From Gammaproteobacteria bacterium UBA2168 (GTDB lineage: Bacteria > Pseudomonadota > Gammaproteobacteria > Pseudomonadales > Azotimanducaceae), in the NCBI GenBank assembly GCA_002327525.1, contig DCWG01000051.1, positions 1-28,112 on the forward strand: a DNA stretch of 28,112 nucleotides, given 5' to 3'. Both the position numbers and the translations under genes were made by a program. This document shows, one piece after another, positions 1-10,704 of this stretch (position 1 is the first letter of the stretch; each line of letters starts with the position of its first letter). The notes beneath the pieces are model-generated. The model did no database searches and had not been told where the DNA came from. It saw only the letters and a list, made by a program, of their open reading frames with translations.

Positions 1-104
1 TAGTCGGACAGCTGCGAAAAAAACTCGGCGAGCGGGCGGCGAACGCAAAGATCATCGCGACGATTCACGGCACCGGGTATTTGTTTACCCCCGAAGTCGT
101 CTAA
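1..104 (+). CDS. C-terminal end of an OmpR/PhoB-family response regulator (partial)
   Basis: Only the last 33 codons are in the window, read from position 3 and ending at TAA 102-104. The residues run VGQLRKKLGE, then IIATIHGTGYLF. This matches the recognition helix and C-terminal beta-hairpin (the 'I.T..G.GY.F' wing) of the winged-helix DNA-binding domain of OmpR/PhoB regulators. The receiver domain would lie upstream of the window. The next gene on the same strand, starting 51 bases later, is a large hybrid histidine kinase, so the two may form a signalling pair; this is inference from position. A 6-bp hairpin (122-139, CAGGGA/TCCCTG) lies in the gap but has no T-run, so I do not call it a terminator. 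Confidence 0.8.
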   Translation, partial: VGQLRKKLGERAANAKIIATIHGTGYLFTPEVV

Positions 105-155
105 CATCACCACACTCGGGCCAGGGAAGCGAGTCCCTGAACGTCCGTTGCAGAG

Positions 156-3100
156 TTGACCAGAAGTATTTCCGTGGACAAAAAAATCTACGACAGCGCA
201 TCGACCCTTGTGTTGCGCACCAGCTGGAATGGTCAGGGCGTGGTAGCCAAGGCTCTGAAGCCTGCATCCCACTCACCTCAGGCGCTTGCGCGCTACCACC
301 ACGAATTCAACATCAATCAGACCCTGACCTGCGAGCACGTCTGTCGGGCACTTGCCTTCGATGACGCCAACCACCGGATTCTCTTCGAGGACGTGGGCGG
401 CGTTTCACTCCGGGAAGTCATCAAATCCCGGGATCTGGATCTGAACGACCGGATTGGCATCGCCACTCAACTGGCGCGAGCCCTGCAATGCGTCCATGAC
501 GAAGGGGTCATACACCGCGATCTGAATCCAGCCAACGTCGTCGTATCCAATGACATCGACCGTATCTGGATCATCGATTTCGGTCTCGCCACCCTGACGC
601 CGCGTGAGTATCCACGCGAAGTCCCGGCGGCACAATTGACAGGCACTCTGCCCTACATTTCTCCGGAGCAGACGGGACGAGTGAATCGGGTGGTAGACTA
701 CCGGACCGATCTCTACAGTCTGGGCGCAACCTTCTACGAGCTCCTGAGCGGGCACCCGCCATTTCCGAACACCGATCCGCTGGAGCTGATCCACGCACAC
801 ATCGCGGCACGTCCCAAGTCGCTCAAGACACTCGACGACACCGTTCCCACCTGGTTGTCCGATATCGTGGACAAGTTGCTCGCGAAACAAGCCGAACAGC
901 GCTATCAGAGCGCGGCAGCGGTTCACGACGACCTTACTGAAGGCCAGGATCAGAGCAACATCACGCCGTTCCGCCTCGGCCGTACCGATACGCCAGGTCA
1001 ACTGTCTCTACCGAAGCGTCTCTACGGTCGCGATGAGACGATGAGGCACTCTCGCGAGCTTCTCGAGCGCATTGGTCAGGGTGAAACGCTGTTTCTCCAG
1101 ATCACGGCTGGTACCGGATTCGGCAAAGCATCCCTGTGCGATGTGATCGACACTCAGGCACGGGAGCTCAATATTCTCGCCGCACGCGTGGATGTACACG
1201 GGTTGGAAATTCTCGATATGGGTTCCCTCTGGATAGAACTGCTGAGGCTGCTTCTGCGTCAGACCCTTTCCATGACCGACAGCCACACACTGATACAGCG
1301 CCTCGCCCGCCTGGATTCCCGCAACGTCTCCGCGCTGTGCGCCCACCTTCCGGAGCTGGCGAGTATCGTCGATGTCACCGACGACGGTGCCGGCCTACCG
1401 GGCCGGGGTATCGAGGAGGTGTTGGCGGCTCTGCGCCCGCAACCGGTCTGCTTCATGGTGGAGAACGCTGATCATCTGTCACCCGAGAGTCTGCGCGCCC
1501 TGACCCACACTGCCGTCAACTATCCCAACATGTTCATCGTACTGACGTCCGAATCCGAGATGGAACTTGCTCCCATACAGCAGGGAGATGCCCGGCTCGC
1601 GACCCGTACCGAGCACGTCGCGCTGTCCGAACTCGAGAGGGCCCATATCCGCAGCCTGCTGGCTGACATGCTATCCCACTCAGAAGCCCGCACCCGCGAA
1701 CTGGCGGCTGAACTGCATGCTAAGACCGACGGCATCCCCGCCCTCGTGCTGGAGCTGATCTTCGAATTGCACCGCACAGGCGCCATTCGATACGACACCT
1801 ACAAGGAAGTATGGGGCTGGGATATCGAGGTCGTGCGTGCGCACTACTTCAGCCACAACACGACCAAACGCACCGAGGCCCAGTTCGAAGCCCTGCCGGA
1901 AGCTACCCGGAACATGCTCATTCTCGGCGCCTGTCTCGGCGAACGCTTCGATCAGGACACATTGATCGCAACATACGAGGGCGATGGCGAAGCCGCGACC
2001 GCGCTTCGCCCCGCGATCAACGTCGGCCTCATCACCAACGTCGCCAAGGGTTCGTACCAGTTCGCGCATCCCAGCATCCGCGCAGTGACCTATGCGCGCC
2101 TCGACGACGACGAAAAATCCAGAATCCATTTCTCCATCGCCGACCATCTGAAGCGCAACGGTAATGCCGCCAATAACACTTCGGCCATCGCTGATCATCT
2201 GAACGCGGCCACCAACCCCATGGAGCTCAGCAAAACACGGCGCATGGAAATCGCGCACTTCAACCTGCTCGCCGCGCGTGCCGCACTTTCGCAATCGCTG
2301 TTTCAACCCGCGTACAAGTACTGTCGAAGCGGCCTGACCCTGCTGAACGACGAATCCTCGTATGAGGCCATGGTGCTCGATCTGGCGGAGTGCGCAGCAC
2401 TGGCGGCTTTTTCGTGCGGCGACTTCGACCAGCTCGAACGGATACTGCTGGGAGCGACCAAACGAACCAGCGCACTTCGCGAAATCCAGATCAGGGCAGC
2501 CATCGTCGCCAACGATCTCGCCCGTGCCCGAAGACTCACGCTGGAGGCACTCGAGGCGCTCGGCGCTCCTGTCTCGAATCGCCGCACAGGACCCGTTTCC
2601 CGATTACGCGGGCATCTCGGTGAATGGCTCAAACTGGGCACCGGCCGACATCGGCGCAGCAGCCAACCGGCTCTCGAGGATCCGCGTCTCAATCAGATTC
2701 TCCGCTTCATGTGTCTATTGCTGCACGCCGGGTACCATCTGGGTGAGGACAATCTGGACGGCATTGCGAGCCAGGTGCTGACACTGGCTGAGGACAAGGG
2801 TCACAGTGACGCCGTCGCTTTCGCACTGGCAGCCCGCGCGGTTGCCGCCATCGGCGACGGTGAGCGTTCGCGGGCCCGCGACTTCGCCCTGGACGCGCGC
2901 AGACTCGCCGAACGGCATCCCCAGAAAATGTTCGCCACCCGCACCGTCATCCTGCTCAACGGTCTGGTCGACCCGTGGAACGGCTCGCTGGACCAGACTC
3001 TGCACGCGCTGAATACCAGTCTCGCCACCAGCATGGCCCAGCAGGACTACGAGTTCGCGGCCACGGCCAGCGCGTTGTATGCAACCAACGCCCTGCTGCG

Positions 3101-6100
3101 CGGCGCAGAACTCGGTTCTCTGAAACGCGAACTCACCGAACACCTCAACGAGCTGAGCGTGTTCGACCAGATAACCGGAATCAACATCGCGGCCTTCGTG
3201 GCACAGATCGTCTCGAGCCTTCTCGTACAGACCGATTCCGCAGCAACAAGCGCATACGCTCCGTCAATCAAGAATGCCGACGATCGTGCTGCCCATGCCT
3301 ATGTGTACATTCTGCGCTTGTACTACGCGGTGCTGTTCCAGGATTTCCGTGGCACGGGCAATATCCTGGATTCAGCCCGAGCCTTCGCTCCGGCTCTCAG
3401 CGGTTCGCCGCTGCTCGTGTTGTTTCGTTTCACCGAAGCCCTGATCGAGATAAGAACCGGCGCCAAGACGGGGCGAAGGACCGCTGCCGCCAACATTGCG
3501 ATGCTGCGCACCTGGCACGAGCAGGGTGCGTCTTTCGCGGAGCCCAAAACGCTGATCCTCGAAGCGGAAACCGAGTGGGCCCATGGTGCGACCACCCGGG
3601 CGCTGGAGCTGTTCGAGGAGGCTGCCGATCGCGCCAGGCGCCTGGGCCTGGCAAACGACGAGGCGCTCGCTTACGAACTCGCGGCCCGTAACTGCGATAC
3701 CGGCGGCAGAGCCGATTTCGCACGGCTGTTTGCCCGCAATGCATATCAAGCCTATCTCCGCTGGGGTGCCACCGCCAAAGCCAATCAGCTCGAACGTGAC
3801 TTTCAGGTGCTGCTCGGCCATGCGATGCCGGCCAATACAAACCTCCGCGTGGGCGATCTCGTGGATCTGACCGTACGTGACTTCAACTCGGACAGCACCC
3901 TCGAGAGTTCAGAATTCAGTGACCACCTGGTGGACACCACCACAGTGCTGCGCGCCGCGCAAACCATCTCCGGTGAGATCATGCTGGATCGCGTACTCAC
4001 CAAACTGCTACGCCTGGCGCTGGAGCATGCGGGCGCACAGAAAGCCTGCATGCTGCTGTCGGCGGACAATGAGGACACCGCGACGAACGCCCGGCGTCTG
4101 TTCCTGGAGGCCGTCGCCGCGGTCGACGGCGGCCCTACCCAGCGTGTGAATCCACCTGTGCCGCTAGACGCATCCGAGGACGTACCCATCAGCGTGATTC
4201 AGTTCGTCGCACGCACACGCAAGGCGCTGGTGCTGGCCGATGCCACAGCCGAGGATGTCTTCACCCAGGATCCGTACATTAAAAACCTGCAGCCGCTGTC
4301 GATCCTGTGTCTGCCGATCATTCACCGCAATACGCTCACAGGCGTTCTGTACGTCGAACATCGTTGGCTGACCGGGGTTTTCACCTCCCAGCGTGTGGAA
4401 GTTCTGAGCCTGCTATCCTCCCAGGCAGCGATCTCCATCGAAAACGCCCGACTCTACGCCGACCTGCAATCCGCGCGGGACGAGTACCGGGCGCTGTACG
4501 ACAACGCAATCGAGGGGCTCTTTCGCATCAATGCGGAAGGGTTGCTGCTGTCGGCCAACCCCACCTGTGCGCGCATTCTCGGATTCGAGAACATCGAGGC
4601 GCTGCTCATCGAATACCGCGATCTCATCGACCACGTATTCCTGTCCAACACCGACGCACAGGAGTTTCTATCCAGACTGGAGGATCAGCAGCTGGTCAAC
4701 GCCTTCGAGGCGCAAGGTGTGGCGCGTGACGGTCGCCATTTCTGGATGGCACTCACGGCACGACTCACCAGCGACCCCGAACACGGCGACTACATCGATG
4801 GATCATTGATCGACATCTCCGAGCGCATAGAGCGTGAGCAGGCAGACAAGCAGCGGCAAATCGCCGAGGCCGCGACGAAGGCTAAGAGCGAGTTCCTCGC
4901 CAACATGAGCCACGAAATTCGCACACCAATGAACGCCATCGTCGGGTTTTCCAAGCTGGCGCTGGATACGAACCTCGATCGCAAGCAGCACGCGTACGTC
5001 ACTACCATCGACAACGCCGCCGAAAGTCTGCTGGAACTGGTGAGCGACGTTCTCGATTTCTCCAAGATCGAAGCCGGAAAACTGGAAATCGAGAACAGTC
5101 CCTTCAAGCTTTCCGATACGCTCGCCGACATTCAGCGCTTGTTCCGCACCGAGATGCGCAAGAAGGGCCTGGCCCTACGCCTCGATGACAGAACCAATGG
5201 CCAGGCAGGATTTCCGGAGAACGGCGTCCTCCTCGGCGATCCTTTTCGCCTGCAGCAGGTACTGGTCAATCTGGTTGGCAACGCGCTCAAGTTCACCGAG
5301 ACCGGCGAAATATGCCTGGAGGTGAGCGTACGCAACCCGTCCGCAGGCGAAGATGGTACCAGCGTGCTGCTCGAAATCTCAGTTATCGATACAGGCATCG
5401 GCATCAGTGAGGAACAACAGACACGCTTGTTCGAGTCGTTCGAACAAGCAGAGACATCCACCACCCGCCGCTACGGGGGCACGGGGCTTGGACTCACAAT
5501 CAGCAAACGCCTCGCGGAAGCCATGGGCGGAGAATTACAGGTACAATCGACGCTGGGCGAAGGCAGCCGCTTTACGTTCACATGCGCGCTGGGCAAGCCG
5601 ACTGAGGAAGCCCCCGTGCCGCGACGCCAACAAGGGCATCAACGCTCGTCGGGACTATTGCGGGGGCGGCGTATTCTGGTCGCCGAGGACAATCCCATCA
5701 ATCAGCAGCTCGCGCTCGAGTTCCTACACCGGGCGGGTGCCCAGGTCGACATCGCAGAAACCGGGCGCCAGGCCATCGCTCGTGCCACCGAACGGGATTA
5801 CGACGCCGTATTGATGGATATCCACATGCCCCAGATCGATGGCCTGGAGGCAGCTCGCACGCTGCGGGACCAGGGACTGGAAGTACCCATCATCGCCGTG
5901 TCTGCCGATGCACTGGCGGAACGTAAGGCTACCGCAACCGAGGCCGGCTGCAACGGCTATGTCACCAAGCCCATCGACTTCGACGTGCTGCTCGGTGAAC
6001 TCGCGCTGCACCTGCCATACGAAGAACCGGATGCCGAATCGCGTAACCGGCGTGCCACGGATCCGGGCGATGAACCCGCGGAAATGGCGCAACTGGAATT

Positions 6101-6494
6101 ACGGCGGGTTCCTGGTATCGACATCGGTGAGGCCATCCGCGGGCACAATGGCAATGTGCGGCTGATGATCAAGCTGATGGGCGATTTCGGGGGATACTAC
6201 GGCGACGCCGGGACACGCATGCGGGAGTTCGTCGCAAACGGTCAGTTCGAGGACGCCGAACGCCTGGCCCACAACCTGCATGGTGTGGCAGGCAGCTTCG
6301 GCGCACAGCGATTGAAGGATGCCTCCAAGACTCTCGAACTGGCGCTCGCCGCGGCCACGCCCGACGGCAACGAACCTACGATTCTGGGTCTTGTGCGCAG
6401 TTTCGAGATCGCGCTCACCGAGGTGCTGGAGTCGGCGGAGGCGCTGGCTGCCAATGAGGTCCGCCTGCGCGCATCTGACTTTCCAGACGCCTGA
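156..6494 (+). CDS. Giant Ser/Thr kinase - AAA-like ATPase - GAF - PAS - hybrid histidine kinase - REC - Hpt
   Basis: A 2112-residue cytoplasmic signalling protein; no membrane segments are evident. Ser/Thr kinase domain about 10-270: Lys32 (VAK), HRDLNPAN at 120-127 with catalytic Asp122, DFG at 141-143. The usual Lys of HRDLKP is Asn. AAA_16-like region from about 290, with a degenerate P-loop AGTGFGKAS (318-326). Long helical, probably TPR-like stretch about 700-1250; GAF about 1260-1435; PAS about 1440-1565. Histidine kinase: SHEIRTP with His1586, N-box Asn1709, DTGIGI at 1745, GGTGLGL at 1774. Receiver: Glu1844/Asp1845, phospho-acceptor Asp1888, Lys1938. Hpt: AHNLHG with His2039. The order matches the known family of trifunctional Ser/Thr kinase/ATP-binding/histidine kinases, extended by REC and Hpt. 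The start is TTG at 156; GTG at 174 is an alternative. Ligand and targets are unknown; the partner may be the preceding regulator. Confidence 0.93.
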   Translation: MTRSISVDKKIYDSASTLVLRTSWNGQGVVAKALKPASHSPQALARYHHEFNINQTLTCEHVCRALAFDDANHRILFEDVGGVSLREVIKSRDLDLNDRIGIATQLARALQCVHDEGVIHRDLNPANVVVSNDIDRIWIIDFGLATLTPREYPREVPAAQLTGTLPYISPEQTGRVNRVVDYRTDLYSLGATFYELLSGHPPFPNTDPLELIHAHIAARPKSLKTLDDTVPTWLSDIVDKLLAKQAEQRYQSAAAVHDDLTEGQDQSNITPFRLGRTDTPGQLSLPKRLYGRDETMRHSRELLERIGQGETLFLQITAGTGFGKASLCDVIDTQARELNILAARVDVHGLEILDMGSLWIELLRLLLRQTLSMTDSHTLIQRLARLDSRNVSALCAHLPELASIVDVTDDGAGLPGRGIEEVLAALRPQPVCFMVENADHLSPESLRALTHTAVNYPNMFIVLTSESEMELAPIQQGDARLATRTEHVALSELERAHIRSLLADMLSHSEARTRELAAELHAKTDGIPALVLELIFELHRTGAIRYDTYKEVWGWDIEVVRAHYFSHNTTKRTEAQFEALPEATRNMLILGACLGERFDQDTLIATYEGDGEAATALRPAINVGLITNVAKGSYQFAHPSIRAVTYARLDDDEKSRIHFSIADHLKRNGNAANNTSAIADHLNAATNPMELSKTRRMEIAHFNLLAARAALSQSLFQPAYKYCRSGLTLLNDESSYEAMVLDLAECAALAAFSCGDFDQLERILLGATKRTSALREIQIRAAIVANDLARARRLTLEALEALGAPVSNRRTGPVSRLRGHLGEWLKLGTGRHRRSSQPALEDPRLNQILRFMCLLLHAGYHLGEDNLDGIASQVLTLAEDKGHSDAVAFALAARAVAAIGDGERSRARDFALDARRLAERHPQKMFATRTVILLNGLVDPWNGSLDQTLHALNTSLATSMAQQDYEFAATASALYATNALLRGAELGSLKRELTEHLNELSVFDQITGINIAAFVAQIVSSLLVQTDSAATSAYAPSIKNADDRAAHAYVYILRLYYAVLFQDFRGTGNILDSARAFAPALSGSPLLVLFRFTEALIEIRTGAKTGRRTAAANIAMLRTWHEQGASFAEPKTLILEAETEWAHGATTRALELFEEAADRARRLGLANDEALAYELAARNCDTGGRADFARLFARNAYQAYLRWGATAKANQLERDFQVLLGHAMPANTNLRVGDLVDLTVRDFNSDSTLESSEFSDHLVDTTTVLRAAQTISGEIMLDRVLTKLLRLALEHAGAQKACMLLSADNEDTATNARRLFLEAVAAVDGGPTQRVNPPVPLDASEDVPISVIQFVARTRKALVLADATAEDVFTQDPYIKNLQPLSILCLPIIHRNTLTGVLYVEHRWLTGVFTSQRVEVLSLLSSQAAISIENARLYADLQSARDEYRALYDNAIEGLFRINAEGLLLSANPTCARILGFENIEALLIEYRDLIDHVFLSNTDAQEFLSRLEDQQLVNAFEAQGVARDGRHFWMALTARLTSDPEHGDYIDGSLIDISERIEREQADKQRQIAEAATKAKSEFLANMSHEIRTPMNAIVGFSKLALDTNLDRKQHAYVTTIDNAAESLLELVSDVLDFSKIEAGKLEIENSPFKLSDTLADIQRLFRTEMRKKGLALRLDDRTNGQAGFPENGVLLGDPFRLQQVLVNLVGNALKFTETGEICLEVSVRNPSAGEDGTSVLLEISVIDTGIGISEEQQTRLFESFEQAETSTTRRYGGTGLGLTISKRLAEAMGGELQVQSTLGEGSRFTFTCALGKPTEEAPVPRRQQGHQRSSGLLRGRRILVAEDNPINQQLALEFLHRAGAQVDIAETGRQAIARATERDYDAVLMDIHMPQIDGLEAARTLRDQGLEVPIIAVSADALAERKATATEAGCNGYVTKPIDFDVLLGELALHLPYEEPDAESRNRRATDPGDEPAEMAQLELRRVPGIDIGEAIRGHNGNVRLMIKLMGDFGGYYGDAGTRMREFVANGQFEDAERLAHNLHGVAGSFGAQRLKDASKTLELALAAATPDGNEPTILGLVRSFEIALTEVLESAEALAANEVRLRASDFPDA

Positions 6495-6537
6495 TCTCTT
6501 CTCCCTCACCATTCATGGTTCATCGTGCGGGCCGTCA

Positions 6538-7380
6538 TCATTCGGTGCGTTGCGCCACATGCAGCACGCAACCCCAGTGTCTGCTTACCATGAAAGGCCT
6601 GCGCCGGCTCACCCTGTTGCGAATCGCACTAAAGACACGCTCGCGTTGCCAGGATTTCATCGCGATGTGGCCAGAGAAAGTATTCAGAAGCTCGATATAG
6701 CCCTCCGCGTCATACACGACTTCCCGGTCGTAGTGGCAAACGAACACCGGCTCGAACAAACCACTGCTTCGAATTTCCGCTGAATGATCCAGTAGTTGCC
6801 CGGGCCGAGGCCACTGCGCATATGCCAGTCGTCCTTCACCGATTTCATCGTAGATTGCCTGTAGTCCGGTAAAAAACGGATCTTCGCCTACCGGAAATAC
6901 GCGCGCGGCACTCCAGAAGGCCAGAAAACCGGTTCTTCGCAAAGCACGAGCCGCGAGTTCGTATCGAAGTTCTGGATCAATCCAGCGCCAGGCGGTGGCG
7001 GCATACACGAGGTCGAACGGCCGGTCGCTCTGCCACTGCTCGAACGAGGCGTTCTAGATTCTCACGTTGGCAAACGGCGACAGATTTTCCTTCACCGCCG
7101 CGGTCAGTGAAGCCCCCAACTCGATACACGTTATGGCAAATGACCGGTCAGCTAGCGGCAACGTGGCAATACCGGTTCTGCAACCGACCTCCAGCAAGCT
7201 CACCTCTGGCACCAACCTCATCGCCGAGAGCAGGTCTTCGTAGAGCGCGGCCGGATACTTGGGTCTGGTCCGTTGTTAGTAGCCAGAGGCCGAATCGAAT
7301 GTTGGGTGAAGTTGACGACGTCGTTGCTTGTTGCGCTAGCGCCACTTTCCACCAACGGCGAGAACGGCCACGGTTGTCAT
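6538..7380 (-). pseudogene. Class I SAM-dependent methyltransferase, broken by in-frame stops
   Basis: One minus-strand frame reads as a methyltransferase through several stops. It contains FDSASGY, then TAA (7276-7278), then RTRPKYPAALYEDLL, then the SAM-binding motif LLEVGCRTG. A TAG (7054-7056) follows, then NASFEQW, FDLVYAATAWRWIDP and an intact 3' portion down to TGA at 6538. A third stop, TAG at 7336-7338, lies before the recognisable homology. The two internal stops differ (TAA and TAG) and no frameshift is needed, which argues for decay by point mutation. The ATG at 7378-7380 overlaps the ttcA stop as ATGA, so the gene was probably once the last member of the ybbA-ybbP-ttcA operon. 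The intact 3' frame (from ATG 7008) lacks the SAM-binding motif and should be inactive. Substrate unknown. Confidence 0.85.
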
Positions 7381-8213
7381 CCGGCATCCCGTGCCAGATC
7401 GGCGATATTGGTCACCGGCAGCCCCAGACTGGTCGCCTCCAGCCCGGCAAAGTCGAACAGAGCCCGATCACCCAGGTGTGAGGCCGATACGTTGCGTAGG
7501 CTCCGCGCGATGTTCTCCACCCGCCCCGGGACGTCCCGATCCCATTCCCGCAACATGCCTTTGATGACCTGGCGCTGCAGGTTTGGCTGCGAACCACACA
7601 GCTCGCATGCAATGATCGGATAATTCGCTGCTTCCGCCCAGCGTTCGATGAGGCGTTCACGAACGTAGTACAGAGGCCGGATAATCACGTTTTGCCCGTC
7701 CTCACTCACCAGCTTCGGCGGCATGGCCTTGAGCCTGCCGCCATAGAAGAGATTGAGGAACAGTGTCTCAACCACATCGTCGAGATGGTGCCCGAGCGCT
7801 ATCTTGCTTGCACCGATTCGCTTGGCGAACGTATAGAGGATGCCGCGCCGTAACCGCGAGCATACCGGACAGGTGATCTTCCCTTCGGGTGTGAGCTCGC
7901 GCACGACGGAGTAGGTGTCCTGTTCGACCACGTGGTGTTCAATACCGAGCCCGGACAGATACTCAGGCAGCACGTGCTCCGGAAAGCCGGGTTGCTTCTG
8001 GTCGAGATTCACCGCAATCAGCTCGAAATCCACCGGTGCCTTGTACCTGAGACTCATCAGCACATCGAGCATGGTGTAGGAGTCTTTGCCGCCGGACAGG
8101 CACACCATGACGCGGTCGCCTTGTTCGATCATCCCGTAGTCGGCGATCGCCTGCCCGGCGAGGCGGCGCAACTTCTTCGCGATCTTGTTCTTCTCGTATC
8201 GTGTGTCAGTCAT
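7377..8213 (-). CDS. ttcA: tRNA 2-thiocytidine(32) synthetase TtcA
   Basis: TtcA thiolates cytidine 32 of certain tRNAs; it activates the base with ATP and uses an iron-sulfur cluster. The 278-residue product has the PP-loop SGGKDS (40-45), the two CxxC pairs CPVC (115-118) and CELC (203-206) expected to hold the cluster, and GHHLDD (141-146). It is somewhat shorter than the E. coli protein (about 311), mainly at the ends. The ATG at 8213 lies inside the 3' end of the upstream permease gene, with an 8-base overlap. The TGA overlaps an ATG of the decayed methyltransferase. Translational coupling with ybbP is therefore likely. Cytosolic. Confidence 0.95.
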   Translation of the reverse strand: MTDTRYEKNKIAKKLRRLAGQAIADYGMIEQGDRVMVCLSGGKDSYTMLDVLMSLRYKAPVDFELIAVNLDQKQPGFPEHVLPEYLSGLGIEHHVVEQDTYSVVRELTPEGKITCPVCSRLRRGILYTFAKRIGASKIALGHHLDDVVETLFLNLFYGGRLKAMPPKLVSEDGQNVIIRPLYYVRERLIERWAEAANYPIIACELCGSQPNLQRQVIKGMLREWDRDVPGRVENIARSLRNVSASHLGDRALFDFAGLEATSLGLPVTNIADLARDAG

Positions 8214-10704
8214 CGGCCCCTCTCAGTACGGTCATCGGTGGACTGGACACCACGCCGCGCGTTCCCCACAACCCCACCACCAGGATCAGAATCCCCCCGA
8301 CTGTTGGACCGATCAGCCACAACCACGGATGGGCCTGCACCGGCAACTCGAACACCTGGTTCTGCAGCAGCGCCACCGTCACCTCGGCTCCTACCACCGC
8401 GATGATTCCCGCAAAGGTACCGAGCACGGCAAACTCAACAGCGAGCGCACCCGTGATCAGCCGTGTCGTGCCACCGAGTGTGCGCACCAACGCGTGCTCA
8501 CGCACACGGGCATCCCGCCCGGCCTGGATACTCGCAATCAACACCAGACAACCGGAGACAACGACCAGCGCCAGTATGAGTTCCACCGCCTGGGTAACCT
8601 GATCGACGATGATCTGGACCTGCGCAATGATGGCGTCCACCTCGATCACGGTGACCGTCGGATAGGCGGACAGCAACCGGTTCAGGAAAATTTTCTCCTC
8701 CCGCTCCAGGTGAAAGCTAGTCATGTAGGTGGCCGCACTGTCTTTGAGCGCCGCGGGTGAGAAAATGATGAAGAAGTTCGGCTGCATACTCTCCCAGTCA
8801 AGGCGCCTGAGACTCGCCACTTCCGCATCCACGCGCACTCCCGCGACGTCGAACGTGAGCCGATCGCCGAGTTTCAGATACAGTTCACGCGCGTACTCGT
8901 CCTCGAGCGAGACCAGAGAGCGTTCCTCGTTGCTCGGCCACCATTCTCCGAGGACCACCTCGTTGTCCTTGGGCACGTGCGCCGCCCAGGTCAGGTTACG
9001 TTCAGATCCCACGCGCGTGCCCGGATCGTCTGGGTGCCGATGCCGAGCGTCCCATTGCTTGGCATCGATACCATTCACCTCCACCACCCGGCCGCGAATC
9101 ATGGGATAGATCGGACCTTGCCGGCGGGTCTTTCGCAGCAGCTCGCGAACGCCCGCCACCTGCTCCGGGGTAATGTTCATCAGGAAGTGATTCGGTACAT
9201 CGTCCGGGAGCTGGCTACGCCACTCGTCGATGAGTGCGGTGCGCAACAGGACCAGCACCAGCAACAGCATGATGGCGAGTCCGAAAATCAGAATCTGCGC
9301 GGTGTTCTCCCGGTGCCGGCGCTGCAAACCCGACAATGCCAGCCGCCAGCCGCTGCCAGCCTGCATGCCCACCACGCGCCCACCGCGCAACAGCAGTAGC
9401 GCCAGCGTGCCGAACAGCACCAGCACGGCCGCGGCACCCACGAGCGTCCAGAAGGTGAGAAACAGGCTTTCGCTGTACCAGATCAGCAAGAACAGGCTAC
9501 CGGTGGCGGCCGCCGAGTAACTCAGCCACTGTGAAGCAGGTGCGCTGCCGAGATCACGGCGGATGACCCGCATCGGCGAGACGTTGCGCAGATGGATGAG
9601 CGGTGGCAGGGCGAAGGCCAGCGCACAAATGAATCCGGTTGTAGCTCCGAGCCAGAATGGGCGCAGGCTCGGCGCCGGCAGCTCGATGGGAATCAGTTCT
9701 TTGAGCACCTCGACGATACCAAGGTGCAACAGCCCACCGATGATGGAGCCGAGGATCACCGCCGCGGCGCCCACCAGCGCGAGCACGGCCACGTAACTCC
9801 ACATGACCTGATCGGGGGTCGCACCCAGCGTCTTGAAAATGCCGACATGGTCATAGTGACGCCTCGCATAACGGTGCGCCGAGAGCGCCACCGCCACCCC
9901 GGCCAGCAACACCGCCAGCAGACCACCGAGCAGTAGAAAGCTCTCGGCGCGATCTAGTGCAGAACCAATTCGCGGACTGGCCTCGCGTACGTCGACCCAA
10001 CGGTAACCGGAGCTATCCTCGAAACCCAGCTCTGCTTCCAGGGCATCCAGCTCATCATCCTCGCCGCGCAGCAGCAGCCGATAGCCAATCCGGCTACCCG
10101 GTTGAACGACTTCCGTGGAGGGCACATCGGCGAGGTTCATCAGTAGCCTCGGGCCGAGATCAAAAAAGCTACCGCCTCGATCCGGTTCCGCGATCAGTAC
10201 ACGGGTCACCTTCAGCCGCGCAAGTCCCACCTCCACCTCATCGCCCAGTTTCACGGACATCGCCGGGAAAAGACGCGAATCCAACCACACCTCGCCGGGG
10301 GGAGGGATGTCAGTGCCCTCCTCGCCACGCGTGAATGGCTCCAACGCCGTACGCAGCACACCGCGCAGCGGATAGCCCTCCTCCACCGCCTTGACGGCCA
10401 CCAGCTGGCTGCGGTCCACGCCCGCGAAAATCATCGACGGGAAGACCATCGTGTCCACCAGGTCGAGATTTCGTGCCGCGACAGCCTTCCGATAGGGTTC
10501 GGGTATGGGGTTTGATCCGCCGATGTAGCGATCTGCCGCCAGGAAGTTTGCCGACTCGAGCAGCAATGCCTGGTGCAGGCGGTCGACGAACAGGCTGATC
10601 GCCGTGACGGTACCGACAGCCACTAGCAGGGCGACCAGCAGCAGCGCGAGCTCACCCGCGCGCCAGTCACGCCACGCCATTCGAAAGACGATGGACGCGT
10701 TCAC
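8206..10704 (-). CDS. ybbP: FtsX-type ABC transporter permease, YbbP family
   Basis: An 832-residue inner-membrane permease. It has an N-terminal membrane anchor, a large extracytoplasmic region (roughly 45-250), a membrane block with the first FtsX domain, further helices, a second soluble segment, and C-terminal helices forming a second FtsX domain. Length is close to E. coli YbbP (804). I place the start at GTG 10702-10704, which forms a GTGA overlap with the ybbA stop and gives [18 protein letters not shown]; an in-frame ATG at 10680 is possible. The ATPase gene ybbA is directly upstream and tesA is divergent, the same arrangement as in E. coli. The complex probably acts on envelope lipid or lipoprotein-related substrates, but the substrate is not established. 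Confidence 0.92.
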   Translation of the reverse strand: MNASIVFRMAWRDWRAGELALLLVALLVAVGTVTAISLFVDRLHQALLLESANFLAADRYIGGSNPIPEPYRKAVAARNLDLVDTMVFPSMIFAGVDRSQLVAVKAVEEGYPLRGVLRTALEPFTRGEEGTDIPPPGEVWLDSRLFPAMSVKLGDEVEVGLARLKVTRVLIAEPDRGGSFFDLGPRLLMNLADVPSTEVVQPGSRIGYRLLLRGEDDELDALEAELGFEDSSGYRWVDVREASPRIGSALDRAESFLLLGGLLAVLLAGVAVALSAHRYARRHYDHVGIFKTLGATPDQVMWSYVAVLALVGAAAVILGSIIGGLLHLGIVEVLKELIPIELPAPSLRPFWLGATTGFICALAFALPPLIHLRNVSPMRVIRRDLGSAPASQWLSYSAAATGSLFLLIWYSESLFLTFWTLVGAAAVLVLFGTLALLLLRGGRVVGMQAGSGWRLALSGLQRRHRENTAQILIFGLAIMLLLVLVLLRTALIDEWRSQLPDDVPNHFLMNITPEQVAGVRELLRKTRRQGPIYPMIRGRVVEVNGIDAKQWDARHRHPDDPGTRVGSERNLTWAAHVPKDNEVVLGEWWPSNEERSLVSLEDEYARELYLKLGDRLTFDVAGVRVDAEVASLRRLDWESMQPNFFIIFSPAALKDSAATYMTSFHLEREEKIFLNRLLSAYPTVTVIEVDAIIAQVQIIVDQVTQAVELILALVVVSGCLVLIASIQAGRDARVREHALVRTLGGTTRLITGALAVEFAVLGTFAGIIAVVGAEVTVALLQNQVFELPVQAHPWLWLIGPTVGGILILVVGLWGTRGVVSSPPMTVLRGADD

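Noticed and set aside
122..139. Terminator after the response regulator gene.
   Set aside because: The 6-bp hairpin has no following T-run and lies just before the kinase start; co-transcription is at least as likely.
7054..7056. Possible recoding of the TAG in the methyltransferase gene (readthrough or special amino acid).
   Set aside because: A different stop (TAA) breaks the same frame upstream and no recoding element is visible, so decay is simpler.
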